From RGIG1934 sp964492545 (GTDB taxonomy: Bacteria > Bacillota > Clostridia > Lachnospirales > Lachnospiraceae): 5,972 nucleotides of DNA. The translations under genes were made by a program, and so were the position numbers. This document shows positions 1 through 5,972 of the stretch, in pieces (position 1 is the first letter of the stretch; every line of letters starts with the position of its first letter). The stretch is taken from contig CAZBKO010000119.1 of NCBI GenBank assembly GCA_964492545.1, positions 1-5,972 of the forward strand, given 5' to 3'. The notes below the pieces were generated by a model. That model made no database searches. It was given only the letters and a program-made list of their open reading frames with translations, and was not told the DNA's origin.

Positions 1-1299
1 TCCTCGTCTCTCCTGGCATAATTCCATAATTGGTCCAATAAATTCTGTTGTAACCATAATCTCAGCACTAACTATTGGTTCTTCCATATATTCTATTTCT
101 GCCGGATCAGGTAAATTTGATGGATTTGTAAGTTCAATTACTGTTCCATCTGTCTTATACACCTTGTAAATAACACTAGGTGCTGTTGTTACAAGGTCTA
201 GATTATATTCTCTTTCAAGTCTTTCCTGAATAATTTCCAAATGTAAAAGTCCAAGGAATCCACATCTGAATCCGAATCCCAAAGCTATCGAAGTTTCAGC
301 CTCAAATGATAACGACGCATCGTTTAGCTGCAATTTCTCCAGTGCATCCCTGAGGTCTGGATACTTTGCTCCATCAGCAGGATACATTCCACAATAAACC
401 ATTGGGTTTACCTTCTTATAACCAGGTAATGGCTCACTGCATGGATTATTATAATCTGTGATTGTATCACCAACAGATGTGTCTGCAACATTCTTAATAC
501 TTGCTGTTATATATCCTACCATTCCTGCATCCAGCTCATCGCATGGTATGAACTGCCCAGCTCCAAAATATCCAACCTCAACAACATTACATACTGCTCC
601 TGTTGCCATCATCTTAATCTGTGTACCTGCTTTCACACGTCCATTCTTAATTCTGCAGAACACAATTACACCCTTATATGAATCATATAAACTATCAAAT
701 ATAAGTGCCTGTAATGGTGCTTCCTTATCTCCTGCCGGTGCAGGTATTTTCTCAACAATCTGTTCTAGAACTTCTTCTACGTTAAGTCCACTCTTTGCTG
801 ATATTCTAGGTGCTCCCTGAGCTTCAATACCAATAACATCCTCAATCTCTTCAATAACTCTCTCAGGATCAGCGCTTGGTAAATCTATCTTGTTAATAAC
901 CGGAACAACATCTAAGTCATGTTCCATTGCAAGATATACGTTAGCAAGTGTCTGTGCCTCTATACCCTGTGCAGCATCAACAACAAGAATTGCTCCATCG
1001 CATGCTGCAAGACTTCTTGATACTTCATAGTTAAAGTCAACATGTCCCGGAGTATCAATAAGATTAAAAACGTATTCTTCTCCATTCTTAGCCTTATATA
1101 CTGTACGTACAGCCTGAGACTTGATTGTTATGCCTCTCTCTCTTTCAAGATCCATGTTATCAAGAACCTGCGCCTGCATTTCACGACTGGTTAACAGACC
1201 AGTCATCTCTATTATTCTATCAGCCAGTGTTGATTTACCATGGTCAATATGGGCAATTATACAAAAATTTCTAATGTTTTTCTGATCAATATGTGACAT
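1..1299 (-). CDS. lepA: Elongation factor 4 (LepA), N-terminal 433 codons, cut by the window edge
   Basis: LepA/EF4 is a ribosome-associated translational GTPase, found in nearly all bacteria, that acts on stalled or back-translocated ribosomes and in 30S biogenesis. The conceptual translation shows all G-domain motifs: AHIDHGKST (G1, residues 16-24), RGIT (G2, 55-58), DTPGH (G3, 82-86), NKID (G4, 136-139) and SAK (G5). Domains II and III follow, including the LepA-typical GFGFRCGFLGLLH (about 340-352) and, near the edge, EFIGPIMELCQERRG, which opens the EF-G domain V-like part. The family is about 600 residues, so roughly the last 170, including the LepA-specific C-terminal domain, lie beyond position 1. 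The start at 1299 is chosen because the protein begins MSHIDQKNIRNF, as in homologues, and AGAGG (1307-1311) sits 7 nt upstream. The frame is open throughout, with no sign of decay. Identification is very secure. Confidence 0.97.
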   Translation of the reverse strand, partial: MSHIDQKNIRNFCIIAHIDHGKSTLADRIIEMTGLLTSREMQAQVLDNMDLERERGITIKSQAVRTVYKAKNGEEYVFNLIDTPGHVDFNYEVSRSLAACDGAILVVDAAQGIEAQTLANVYLAMEHDLDVVPVINKIDLPSADPERVIEEIEDVIGIEAQGAPRISAKSGLNVEEVLEQIVEKIPAPAGDKEAPLQALIFDSLYDSYKGVIVFCRIKNGRVKAGTQIKMMATGAVCNVVEVGYFGAGQFIPCDELDAGMVGYITASIKNVADTSVGDTITDYNNPCSEPLPGYKKVNPMVYCGMYPADGAKYPDLRDALEKLQLNDASLSFEAETSIALGFGFRCGFLGLLHLEIIQERLEREYNLDLVTTAPSVIYKVYKTDGTVIELTNPSNLPDPAEIEYMEEPIVSAEIMVTTEFIGPIMELCQERRG

Positions 1300-1342
1300 T
1301 CATTTACCTCTGCGTTTCGTATTTTCTTGATATATAGTCCAC

Positions 1343-1370
1343 ATTATACCACAGGATGAATTAGTTTCAA
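1343..1370 (-). promoter_or_regulatory. Sigma-A promoter for lepA
   Basis: Read on the minus strand, TTGAAA (1365-1370) is followed after 16 nt by a perfect TATAAT (1343-1348). A TGG immediately before it makes an extended -10. Transcription would start near 1336, giving a leader of about 37 nt before the lepA start codon. Seen by eye only; the match to consensus is strong. Confidence 0.75.
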
Positions 1371-1379
1371 AGTATTTTC

Positions 1380-1408
1380 TTTACACTCACTTTTAATTGT
1401 GATACAAT
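1380..1408 (+). promoter_or_regulatory. Sigma-A promoter for the 179-residue HTH-like protein
   Basis: TTTACA (1380-1385) and TACAAT (1403-1408) are separated by exactly 17 nt, with TGA directly before the -10 (extended -10). Transcription should start near 1414-1415, about 39 nt before the start codon. A run of eight T (1419-1426) falls in the first dozen transcribed bases. The -35 boxes of this promoter and the divergent lepA promoter are only 9 bp apart. Confidence 0.75.
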
Positions 1409-1453
1409 AAATAAGTTGTTTTTTTTACTATATATATGAAAGTGGTGAGATAA

Positions 1454-1993
1454 ATGTCGTTTTTCGGAGGTCTAAATAAACGCCGTTTAACAAAAAGAAG
1501 AGATGAACTAAGTGAAGAGGCAAGAACCTTTATTCAGGTTCATTTTGTACGTGAAAGAGGAAGCGAACGTTATGCATTCAACACTCTTACTCTCAAAGAT
1601 GACCCTGATAGAATTCAATGTGAAGAATGGTATAATGAGCATGGTAACCCAGCTGATTTTTCCGATGCATTAGCTTGTCATCTTAAGGATAAGAACATTG
1701 ATATTTCTAAAATATCCGGTGCATATCATCTGGATTCTAAACTAATCAGCAGACTTGTATCCGAGCATGATTTTGTTGTATCAAAGGGTGATGCCATCGC
1801 AATTTGTCTTGGTCTAAAGCTTAATCTGGCACATACCAGATATCTACTAAAGCTTGCCGGCTATGCACTCACTAATTCTTCTGATAAAGATTTAGCTATA
1901 AGATACTGTATAGAGAATGGATATATTTCTTATGGTGATGTGAACTACATATTAAACGACATATGTCAGACACGACTAAAGGATATTGCATAA
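1454..1993 (+). CDS. Hypothetical protein with a macro-associated, HTH-like C-terminal domain
   Basis: A 179-residue soluble protein with no signal peptide or membrane segment. Residues 69-170 (FSDALACHLKDKNID ... GDAIAICLGLKLNL ... LLKLAGYALTNSSDKDLAI ... GYISYGDVNYIL) closely resemble the helical, XRE-like domain often fused to the C-terminus of macro-domain (ADP-ribose-binding) proteins in Firmicutes. There the usual wording is FSEMLLRLIDEKG ... ALALALELNL ... LLERAGYALSHSSKFDLI. I know this family from memory; the DNA-binding role is unproven. Residues 1-60 are basic at first (NKRRLTKRRDE) and match nothing I recognise; they are too short for a macro domain. The start is supported by GGTGAG (1444-1449) 4 nt upstream and a good promoter. 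The gene is monocistronic: divergent from lepA, convergent with the next gene, its TAA inside the terminator stem. It could be a small regulator or a protein-interaction adaptor. Confidence 0.8.
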   Translation: MSFFGGLNKRRLTKRRDELSEEARTFIQVHFVRERGSERYAFNTLTLKDDPDRIQCEEWYNEHGNPADFSDALACHLKDKNIDISKISGAYHLDSKLISRLVSEHDFVVSKGDAIAICLGLKLNLAHTRYLLKLAGYALTNSSDKDLAIRYCIENGYISYGDVNYILNDICQTRLKDIA

Positions 1994-2033
1994 CAAAAGA
2001 AGGCAGCTCACAATGAGCTGTCTTCTTTTGTTA
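1991..2033. terminator. Bidirectional intrinsic terminator between convergent genes
   Basis: The arms 1991-2010 and 2014-2033 are complementary over 20 bp, with one G-U pair in the plus-strand RNA (A-C in the minus-strand RNA), around a 3-nt CAA loop. The GC-richer part (GGCAGCTCA) is near the loop and the outer part is an A-run pairing with a T-run, so each strand ends in a U-rich 3' arm. It lies between the stop at 1993 (plus) and the stop at 2044 (minus) and can serve both. Confidence 0.88.
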
Positions 2034-2043
2034 TATATATTAT

Positions 2044-2580
2044 CTACAATTCTTCTCTGCAAAAATAACATGTATATTTAGTTGAAGAATATGCCGGCAT
2101 AATATTTTTGGCACCACAATATGTACATACTACACATCTTTCATTTGATTTAACTTCCGGATTTCTATCTCCATTCTTTGCAGCATTTCTATCTGCATAC
2201 GCAGAGCCTGCCCTGCTGGCATTCTGTCTTTTATCATTCTCGTCACGTTTGTTTCGAAGCTGTGACATTGTAGTACCAGCATCATCACCAACATTAATAT
2301 CTTTAATAGGTTCTACCTTATGAACATATGCATGATTGTGCTCCTGCTCTTTTCGATTATTTGCTGACTGTAGAACCTTATTTGTGCTATTTACAGGCTT
2401 AGTTTGTCTGTTATTGTTCCCTTCAAGATAATTATTAGCCTTAGATAGCATCTGATTAACGTCTTGTGACCTATAATCATTATCTGATCTTGATTTCTTC
2501 GATTGTTCAACTTTTTTCTTATTACCGGAAACAGATGAAATTATTATTATAACTATTATTAATATACTAAAAATACTCAT
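2044..2580 (-). CDS. Small membrane-anchored protein with C-terminal zinc ribbon, unknown function
   Basis: A 178-residue protein of three parts. Residues 2-18 (SIFSILIIVIIIISSVS) form one hydrophobic helix, followed at once by NKKK; by the positive-inside rule this places the rest in the cytoplasm. Residues 20-147 are a charged, Asn/Gln/Lys/Arg-rich, low-complexity linker that is probably disordered. Residues 149-178 are a compact zinc ribbon with two CxxC knuckles, CTYC (152-155) and CYFC (171-174), plus an extra Cys149. I do not recognise a named family, and zinc ribbons of this type are too generic to imply a substrate. It is the last gene of the operon, starting 20 bp after the channel gene's stop. 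TGGAGAG (2592-2598) is a plausible ribosome binding site, though 11 nt from the ATG is long. The bidirectional terminator follows directly. Confidence 0.75.
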   Translation of the reverse strand: MSIFSILIIVIIIISSVSGNKKKVEQSKKSRSDNDYRSQDVNQMLSKANNYLEGNNNRQTKPVNSTNKVLQSANNRKEQEHNHAYVHKVEPIKDINVGDDAGTTMSQLRNKRDENDKRQNASRAGSAYADRNAAKNGDRNPEVKSNERCVVCTYCGAKNIMPAYSSTKYTCYFCREEL

Positions 2581-2600
2581 ATTTGTAATTACTCTCCATT

Positions 2601-3500
2601 CTATACCGTATGAACCTGAATCTGATTATAAGGTATCTCAATATTGTTATCATCTAATGCATTTTTGATATTTTCTGTTAGGTCAAACTTGACTGTCCAA
2701 TAATCCGGTGTATTTGACCATACTCTTAGTCCCATAGTTACCTGACTTGCATCTAAATTACTTACAAATACAAATACTTCCTCATTCTTAAGAACAAGTT
2801 CATGCGCCATTGCTGTTGATTTAATAACCTCCTTAGCTTTTGAAATATCTGATTGATAACTGATGCCTATCTCAAAATCAACTCTTCTCTTATCATAAGC
2901 AGTGACATTTACCAATGAGTTATTAGCAACTGCACCATTAGGAATTACGATTTTCTTATTATCAACAGTTACAAGATTTGTATAAAACAAATCAATTTTT
3001 GTAACAGTTCCCTCTTTACCACTTCCACCATCAATAATATAATCTCCAACTTTAAATGGCTTTACTAAAAGTATAAGCACTCCGCCTGCGAAATTTGACA
3101 GGCTTCCCTGAAGTGCAAGACCTATTGCCAAGCCTGCTGAACCGATTATTGCAATAAATGAAGATGTTTCTATTCCCATTTTTGCACATATCATTACCAG
3201 AAGGACTGCATACAATACAACCTTAATTACTGACATAAGAAATTTGTTAACACTAATCTCGATATTTGTCTTATTAAGAAACTTCTTACTTACTTTAAGA
3301 AGTAAATTAATTATTATCTTACCGATGACTAATAATATTATTGCCGCAATAAGCTTTTTTCCAAATGCCTCAATACTTGGCCACATGGCATTCCAGCATT
3401 TTATTGCATAATTAACCTTTTCCTTTGTATCCTCTGCCACCTGCTCAATGGCGTTTGCTTCTGTAGTTGTCTCAGTAAGCAGCATGAATAATCTATTCAT
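2601..3500 (-). CDS. mscS: Small-conductance mechanosensitive channel, MscS family
   Basis: MscS channels are homoheptamers in the inner membrane that open under membrane tension and release solutes on hypo-osmotic shock. This protein has 299 residues (E. coli MscS has 286) and the classic three-helix core: TM1 about 47-69, TM2 about 84-106, and pore helix TM3 about 110-146. TM3 carries GSAGLAIGLALQGSLSNFAGG; Leu124 and Leu128 align with the hydrophobic gate leucines L105 and L109 of E. coli, Gly132 with the hinge G113, and Gly140 with G121. The beta domain follows (PFKVGDYI ... IVIPNGAVANNSLVN, 148-198), then the alpha/beta cytoplasmic vestibule with RVWSNTPDYWTVKFDL (259-274). The ATG overlaps the upstream TAA (TAATG), with AAAAGGAA (3508-3515) as ribosome binding site inside the upstream gene, so translation is probably coupled. 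Key gate residues are all present, so it should be functional. Confidence 0.95.
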   Translation of the reverse strand: MNRLFMLLTETTTEANAIEQVAEDTKEKVNYAIKCWNAMWPSIEAFGKKLIAAIILLVIGKIIINLLLKVSKKFLNKTNIEISVNKFLMSVIKVVLYAVLLVMICAKMGIETSSFIAIIGSAGLAIGLALQGSLSNFAGGVLILLVKPFKVGDYIIDGGSGKEGTVTKIDLFYTNLVTVDNKKIVIPNGAVANNSLVNVTAYDKRRVDFEIGISYQSDISKAKEVIKSTAMAHELVLKNEEVFVFVSNLDASQVTMGLRVWSNTPDYWTVKFDLTENIKNALDDNNIEIPYNQIQVHTV

Positions 3501-5839
3501 TATTTAGTTCCTTTTCCTTTCACTGCGACACTGGTCTTCTTAACTGTAGTACTCTTAGGTGTCTGTTTTGTTGATTGTTTCTTTGCCGGCTGTTTAGCAA
3601 TTGTACTCTTTTCTTCCGCTATTGCCTTTACAGCTTTAGCTGCCTTTGCAGCTGTTGTCTTAGCGGACTTGTTATCTGATACCTTCTTATCCTCTTTTGA
3701 ATACTTAAATATTGCCATAGATAATGCTGCAACCTTTATTCTTATTGACTCAGTTCTTCCATCGCATTCATCCGTCTTTGACTGCTTTAGTCTTGGATTA
3801 GTAAATCCTTTTCCACCAAATTTCGTATTGTCTGTGTTAAAGATTTCCTTATACTTTCCTGCAAATGGAACACCAATCTTATAATCATCTCTATCCACAT
3901 TATCAAAATTACATATAACTACAATTACATCATCAGGTTTGTCACCCTTTCTATCATATATAATTATGCTTTCTGTAGCAGAAATATTATTAATCCATTC
4001 AAAACCATCTTCACTATTGTCATTCTCATACAAAGCTGTTTCAGATGCATACACAGCATTAAGGGCCTTGACACATTCATTAATATTTCTATGTGCCTCT
4101 TCATTTAAAATTTCTGTGTTGAAACTCTTCAACGCCTCATAGGAAGCCATATCATTTTCCATAAACAGCATCTTTTTTCCTGGATATGTCATGTAATATC
4201 CCAGCATAAGCTTCAGATTGCTATACTTATTCTCTTCTGAGTCTCCAACCATTCTTCCCATAAGTGCCGGCTGGCCTTCATCTGACAGTTCATGTGTAAG
4301 TGGAAGTATATAACTGTCGTTGAACGTATACACATAATTCAATGTTAAATCATTATAGTATTGATGTCTTACATATGGTTCATATTTAATAAAATCAAGG
4401 AGGTCTCTTCTCCATCCCTCGTTATATTTAAAATCAAATCCAATACACTCTGATGTAACCTCTTCCCCTGTCATATTCTGATATCCTGAATTATCCTCTG
4501 CAATCATTATAGCACCGCCTGATAATTTTCTGTAAATAGAATTCAGATGTTTCAACAGTTCAATAGCTTCAAGATTCTCATTTCCACCATAAATATTAGG
4601 AAGCCATTCGCCATCCTTCTTATCATAATCTAAATATATCATTGCTGCAGCCTTAGTTATGTTAATACCATCCATATGGTATACAAATGTCCAAAATAAT
4701 GCTGATGAAATTAAATAGTTTGATACCTCTGGTCTTCCGTAATTAAATAGCTTTGTATTATGTTCCGGACAATAACCCTTCTTAATATTCTCATGTTCAT
4801 ACAGACACGTTCCATCATATACTGCCAATCCCTCTTCCTCTACAGAAAAATGATGCATAGGAATATCCATTATCACACCAACTCCGGCTGCATGAAGACT
4901 ATCCACAAGTGCCATTATTAAATTCGAATCAGCCACATCACTGTCTGGAGCAAAATAAGCTCTAGGTGAGGCTGTTGAATCAATAACATCTAAAAGCTTA
5001 ACATGTGTATATTTCATATCTTTAACATATGTTGTAATAGCAGTGACCTTATCCATATCAAGACCAACAACTTTTATCTCGTAAATATTCAATGGGGATT
5101 TTTGAGTATTCTTAGTTTTTCTGCTATCCAGCCATTTTTCGTCAGTCCAGGTAAATGAATTAATATCTCTAACAATTGATGCTTCTCCAGGTAACTTTTC
5201 TAGGCAATATGCATATGGATCGAGTTTTGTTGATGTAACATCACCTTTTCTCTTTATCTCATATTTGTACATCATATTCTCATTTACTTCAGGTATAAAT
5301 ATCTCAAACACTCCAGTTTCCATTCTTCTGGTCATCTGATGTCTTCTACCATCCCAATTGTTGAATTCGCCAACAACACTTACGCGTAGAGCAAATGGTG
5401 CCCACACTGCAAATCTTACGCCCTTAACACCATCGACCTCTTCACAGTGTGCTCCAAGATACTTGTAAATATCATATGCTATTCCTGCATTAAACTTCCT
5501 GAGAACTGTCTCAGGTATTGTATTATCAAAAGCATATGCATCGTAAAACTCATATGTGCTATTATCTCCATATGTTGCAGAAAGTTTATAGTTGATTTTC
5601 TTTCTGCCAGGCAATAATGCTGCAAAAAATCCAGCTTCATCTGCCATGTCCATATCTATTAACTTATTATTTGATAAATTCTTAATCTGTAGCTTAATTG
5701 CATCCGGTACATAGGCCTGAATCAAAATTCCGTCTTTAACAATATGCTGTCCAAGGAGTTCATGCGGCTTATCTGTATCAGAATATGTTATACCCTCAAT
5801 TTCACGCCAATTCATAAGATTATATAGCTTATCATCCAT
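3500..5839 (-). CDS. GlgB-family (1,4-alpha-glucan branching enzyme-like) protein, probably catalytically inactive
   Basis: The domain order is that of GlgB: an N1 sandwich (about 25-105, HELLGQHIV ... GFFAALLPGRK), a CBM48 domain (about 122-225, GVRFAVWAPFALRVSVVGEF then NNWDGRRHQM), a GH13 barrel (about 250-600) and a C-terminal sandwich (about 610-712, NTDNTKFGGKG). Signature stretches remain: FNYGRPEVSNYLISSALFW and GGNENLEAIELLKHLNS. Yet the active site is altered. In MDGINITKAAAMIY the invariant Arg is Asn393 and the nucleophile Asp (D405 in E. coli) is Thr395. The region IV HDE is H516-E517-L518, so D526 is Glu. The loop with WGYQ is deleted. Acid/base Glu448, Asp325 and His330 persist. 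Branching activity is therefore unlikely; glucan binding may remain. Residues 714-779 are an added Lys/Ala/Thr-rich tail. GGAGG (5847-5851) 7 nt from the ATG fixes the start. It is the first gene of an operon with mscS. Confidence 0.9.
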   Translation of the reverse strand: MDDKLYNLMNWREIEGITYSDTDKPHELLGQHIVKDGILIQAYVPDAIKLQIKNLSNNKLIDMDMADEAGFFAALLPGRKKINYKLSATYGDNSTYEFYDAYAFDNTIPETVLRKFNAGIAYDIYKYLGAHCEEVDGVKGVRFAVWAPFALRVSVVGEFNNWDGRRHQMTRRMETGVFEIFIPEVNENMMYKYEIKRKGDVTSTKLDPYAYCLEKLPGEASIVRDINSFTWTDEKWLDSRKTKNTQKSPLNIYEIKVVGLDMDKVTAITTYVKDMKYTHVKLLDVIDSTASPRAYFAPDSDVADSNLIMALVDSLHAAGVGVIMDIPMHHFSVEEEGLAVYDGTCLYEHENIKKGYCPEHNTKLFNYGRPEVSNYLISSALFWTFVYHMDGINITKAAAMIYLDYDKKDGEWLPNIYGGNENLEAIELLKHLNSIYRKLSGGAIMIAEDNSGYQNMTGEEVTSECIGFDFKYNEGWRRDLLDFIKYEPYVRHQYYNDLTLNYVYTFNDSYILPLTHELSDEGQPALMGRMVGDSEENKYSNLKLMLGYYMTYPGKKMLFMENDMASYEALKSFNTEILNEEAHRNINECVKALNAVYASETALYENDNSEDGFEWINNISATESIIIYDRKGDKPDDVIVVICNFDNVDRDDYKIGVPFAGKYKEIFNTDNTKFGGKGFTNPRLKQSKTDECDGRTESIRIKVAALSMAIFKYSKEDKKVSDNKSAKTTAAKAAKAVKAIAEEKSTIAKQPAKKQSTKQTPKSTTVKKTSVAVKGKGTK
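3503..3700 (-). other. Lys/Ala/Thr-rich, histone H1-like C-terminal tail of the GlgB-family protein
   Basis: This segment encodes residues 714-779, beyond the point (IFKY) where GlgB proteins normally end. By count it has 19 Lys, 11 Ala and 9 Thr in 66 residues and only five acidic residues, with motifs such as AAKAAKAVKA, PAKKQSTK and TPKSTTVKK. It should be disordered and strongly basic, of the kind seen in histone H1 tails and some bacterial nucleoid or ribosome-binding proteins. It could bind nucleic acid, anionic polymer or membrane; nothing in the sequence decides which. Confidence 0.8.
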
Positions 5840-5873
5840 ACTATTACCTCCAAATTATATTATCGATATTACA

Positions 5874-5902
5874 ATTATCTCACATATACACTGAATTTTC
5901 AA
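5874..5902 (-). promoter_or_regulatory. Proximal sigma-A promoter of the GlgB-like/mscS operon
   Basis: On the minus strand TTGAAA (5897-5902) is followed after 17 nt by GATAAT (5874-5879), with TGA directly before it (extended -10). The predicted start near 5867 gives a leader of about 28 nt containing GGAGGTAA. A TATCGATA palindrome (5861-5868) falls right at the predicted transcription start. Confidence 0.65.
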
Positions 5903-5929
5903 GAATACTTATAAACGAGTTTGTGTCAA
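5902..5929 (-). promoter_or_regulatory. Distal tandem promoter candidate of the same operon
   Basis: On the minus strand a perfect TTGACA (5924-5929) is followed after 16 nt by TATTCT (5902-5907), a weaker -10. It lies just upstream of the proximal promoter, whose -35 box touches this -10. The perfect -35 makes it worth listing, but it may be chance in AT-rich DNA. Confidence 0.4.
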
Positions 5930-5943
5930 GTAAACGTTGGCAA
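5929..5943 (-). promoter_or_regulatory. Candidate LacI/CcpA-family operator (cre-like site)
   Basis: On the minus strand TTGCCAACGTTTACT matches the catabolite-response consensus WTGNAANCGNWNNCW at all but one fixed position (C for the first A of AA). It has the perfect central palindrome AACGTT expected for LacI-family regulators. It abuts the -35 box of the distal promoter, so binding could control that start. This is a single eyeballed site, so it remains tentative. Confidence 0.35.
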
Positions 5944-5972
5944 ATTTTTTACTGTTTTTCAAAAATGATATT

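Noticed and set aside
458..820. Plus-strand open frame of 120 codons
   Set aside because: It lies wholly antisense to the strongly conserved lepA G domain and domain II, has no ribosome binding site, and its translation (Ser/Pro/Thr/Ile-rich) is typical of an antisense shadow.
1454..1993. A complete macro-domain (ADP-ribosylglycohydrolase-like) protein
   Set aside because: Only about 60 residues precede the helical domain, less than half the length of a macro domain, and none of its glycine-rich ADP-ribose-binding loops is present.
2108..2323. Plus-strand open frame of 71 codons
   Set aside because: It is antisense to the linker of the zinc-ribbon gene, is preceded by no clear ribosome binding site, and resembles no family.
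3669..4142. Two plus-strand open frames (3669-3884 and 3939-4142)
   Set aside because: Both are antisense to the C-terminal part of the GlgB-like gene, which has clear protein homology, and neither has start signals.
3500..5839. Calling the GlgB-like gene a pseudogene
   Set aside because: No internal stop or frameshift is present over 779 codons, domains are complete in order, and promoter and ribosome binding site are good. The changes are point substitutions and a loop deletion in the active site, which fits a maintained non-catalytic protein better than decay.
5840..5972. A riboswitch or structured leader before the GlgB-like gene
   Set aside because: The predicted leader is only about 28 nt from the proximal promoter and at most about 60 nt from the distal one, and no long hairpin or T-run terminator is visible.

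Overview
The window looks like chromosomal DNA from a low-GC, AT-rich Gram-positive bacterium, most likely a Clostridia member near the Lachnospiraceae. This rests on the base composition, AGAGG/GGAGG-type ribosome binding sites, consensus sigma-A promoters (often with an extended -10), and protein sequences close to clostridial families. The genus cannot be fixed from this sequence alone. There are five genes, and no RNA genes, mobile elements, CRISPR arrays or stretches over 300 bases without a gene.

Layout. Positions 1-1299 (minus strand) hold the first 433 codons of lepA, the translation factor EF4, which runs off the left edge. Positions 1300-1453 are a compact divergent promoter region that drives lepA leftward and a 179-residue protein rightward (1454-1993). 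That protein carries the helical, helix-turn-helix-like domain often found at the C-terminus of Firmicutes macro-domain proteins, but has no macro domain. A long hairpin at 1991-2033 separates it from the convergent genes and should terminate transcription in both directions.

The right two-thirds is a three-gene minus-strand operon read from about 5870 to 2044. It encodes a glycogen branching enzyme (GlgB) homologue, an MscS-family mechanosensitive channel, and a small protein with one membrane anchor and a C-terminal zinc ribbon. The first two genes overlap at a TAATG junction; the second and third are 20 bp apart. Two tandem promoter candidates and a LacI/CcpA-like operator candidate lie upstream of the first gene.

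The most interesting item is the GlgB homologue. It keeps the GlgB domain order and long stretches of recognisable sequence, but the catalytic nucleophile Asp is Thr, the neighbouring invariant Arg is Asn, the third catalytic Asp is Glu, and the substrate-binding loop with the WGYQ motif is missing. It also has a 66-residue Lys/Ala/Thr-rich tail resembling a histone H1 tail. The reading frame is intact and well expressed by its signals, so I read it as a pseudoenzyme, possibly a glucan-binding or scaffold protein, rather than a decayed gene. Its tight coupling to an MscS channel suggests, as inference only, a link between storage polysaccharide or carbon state and osmotic or envelope stress.
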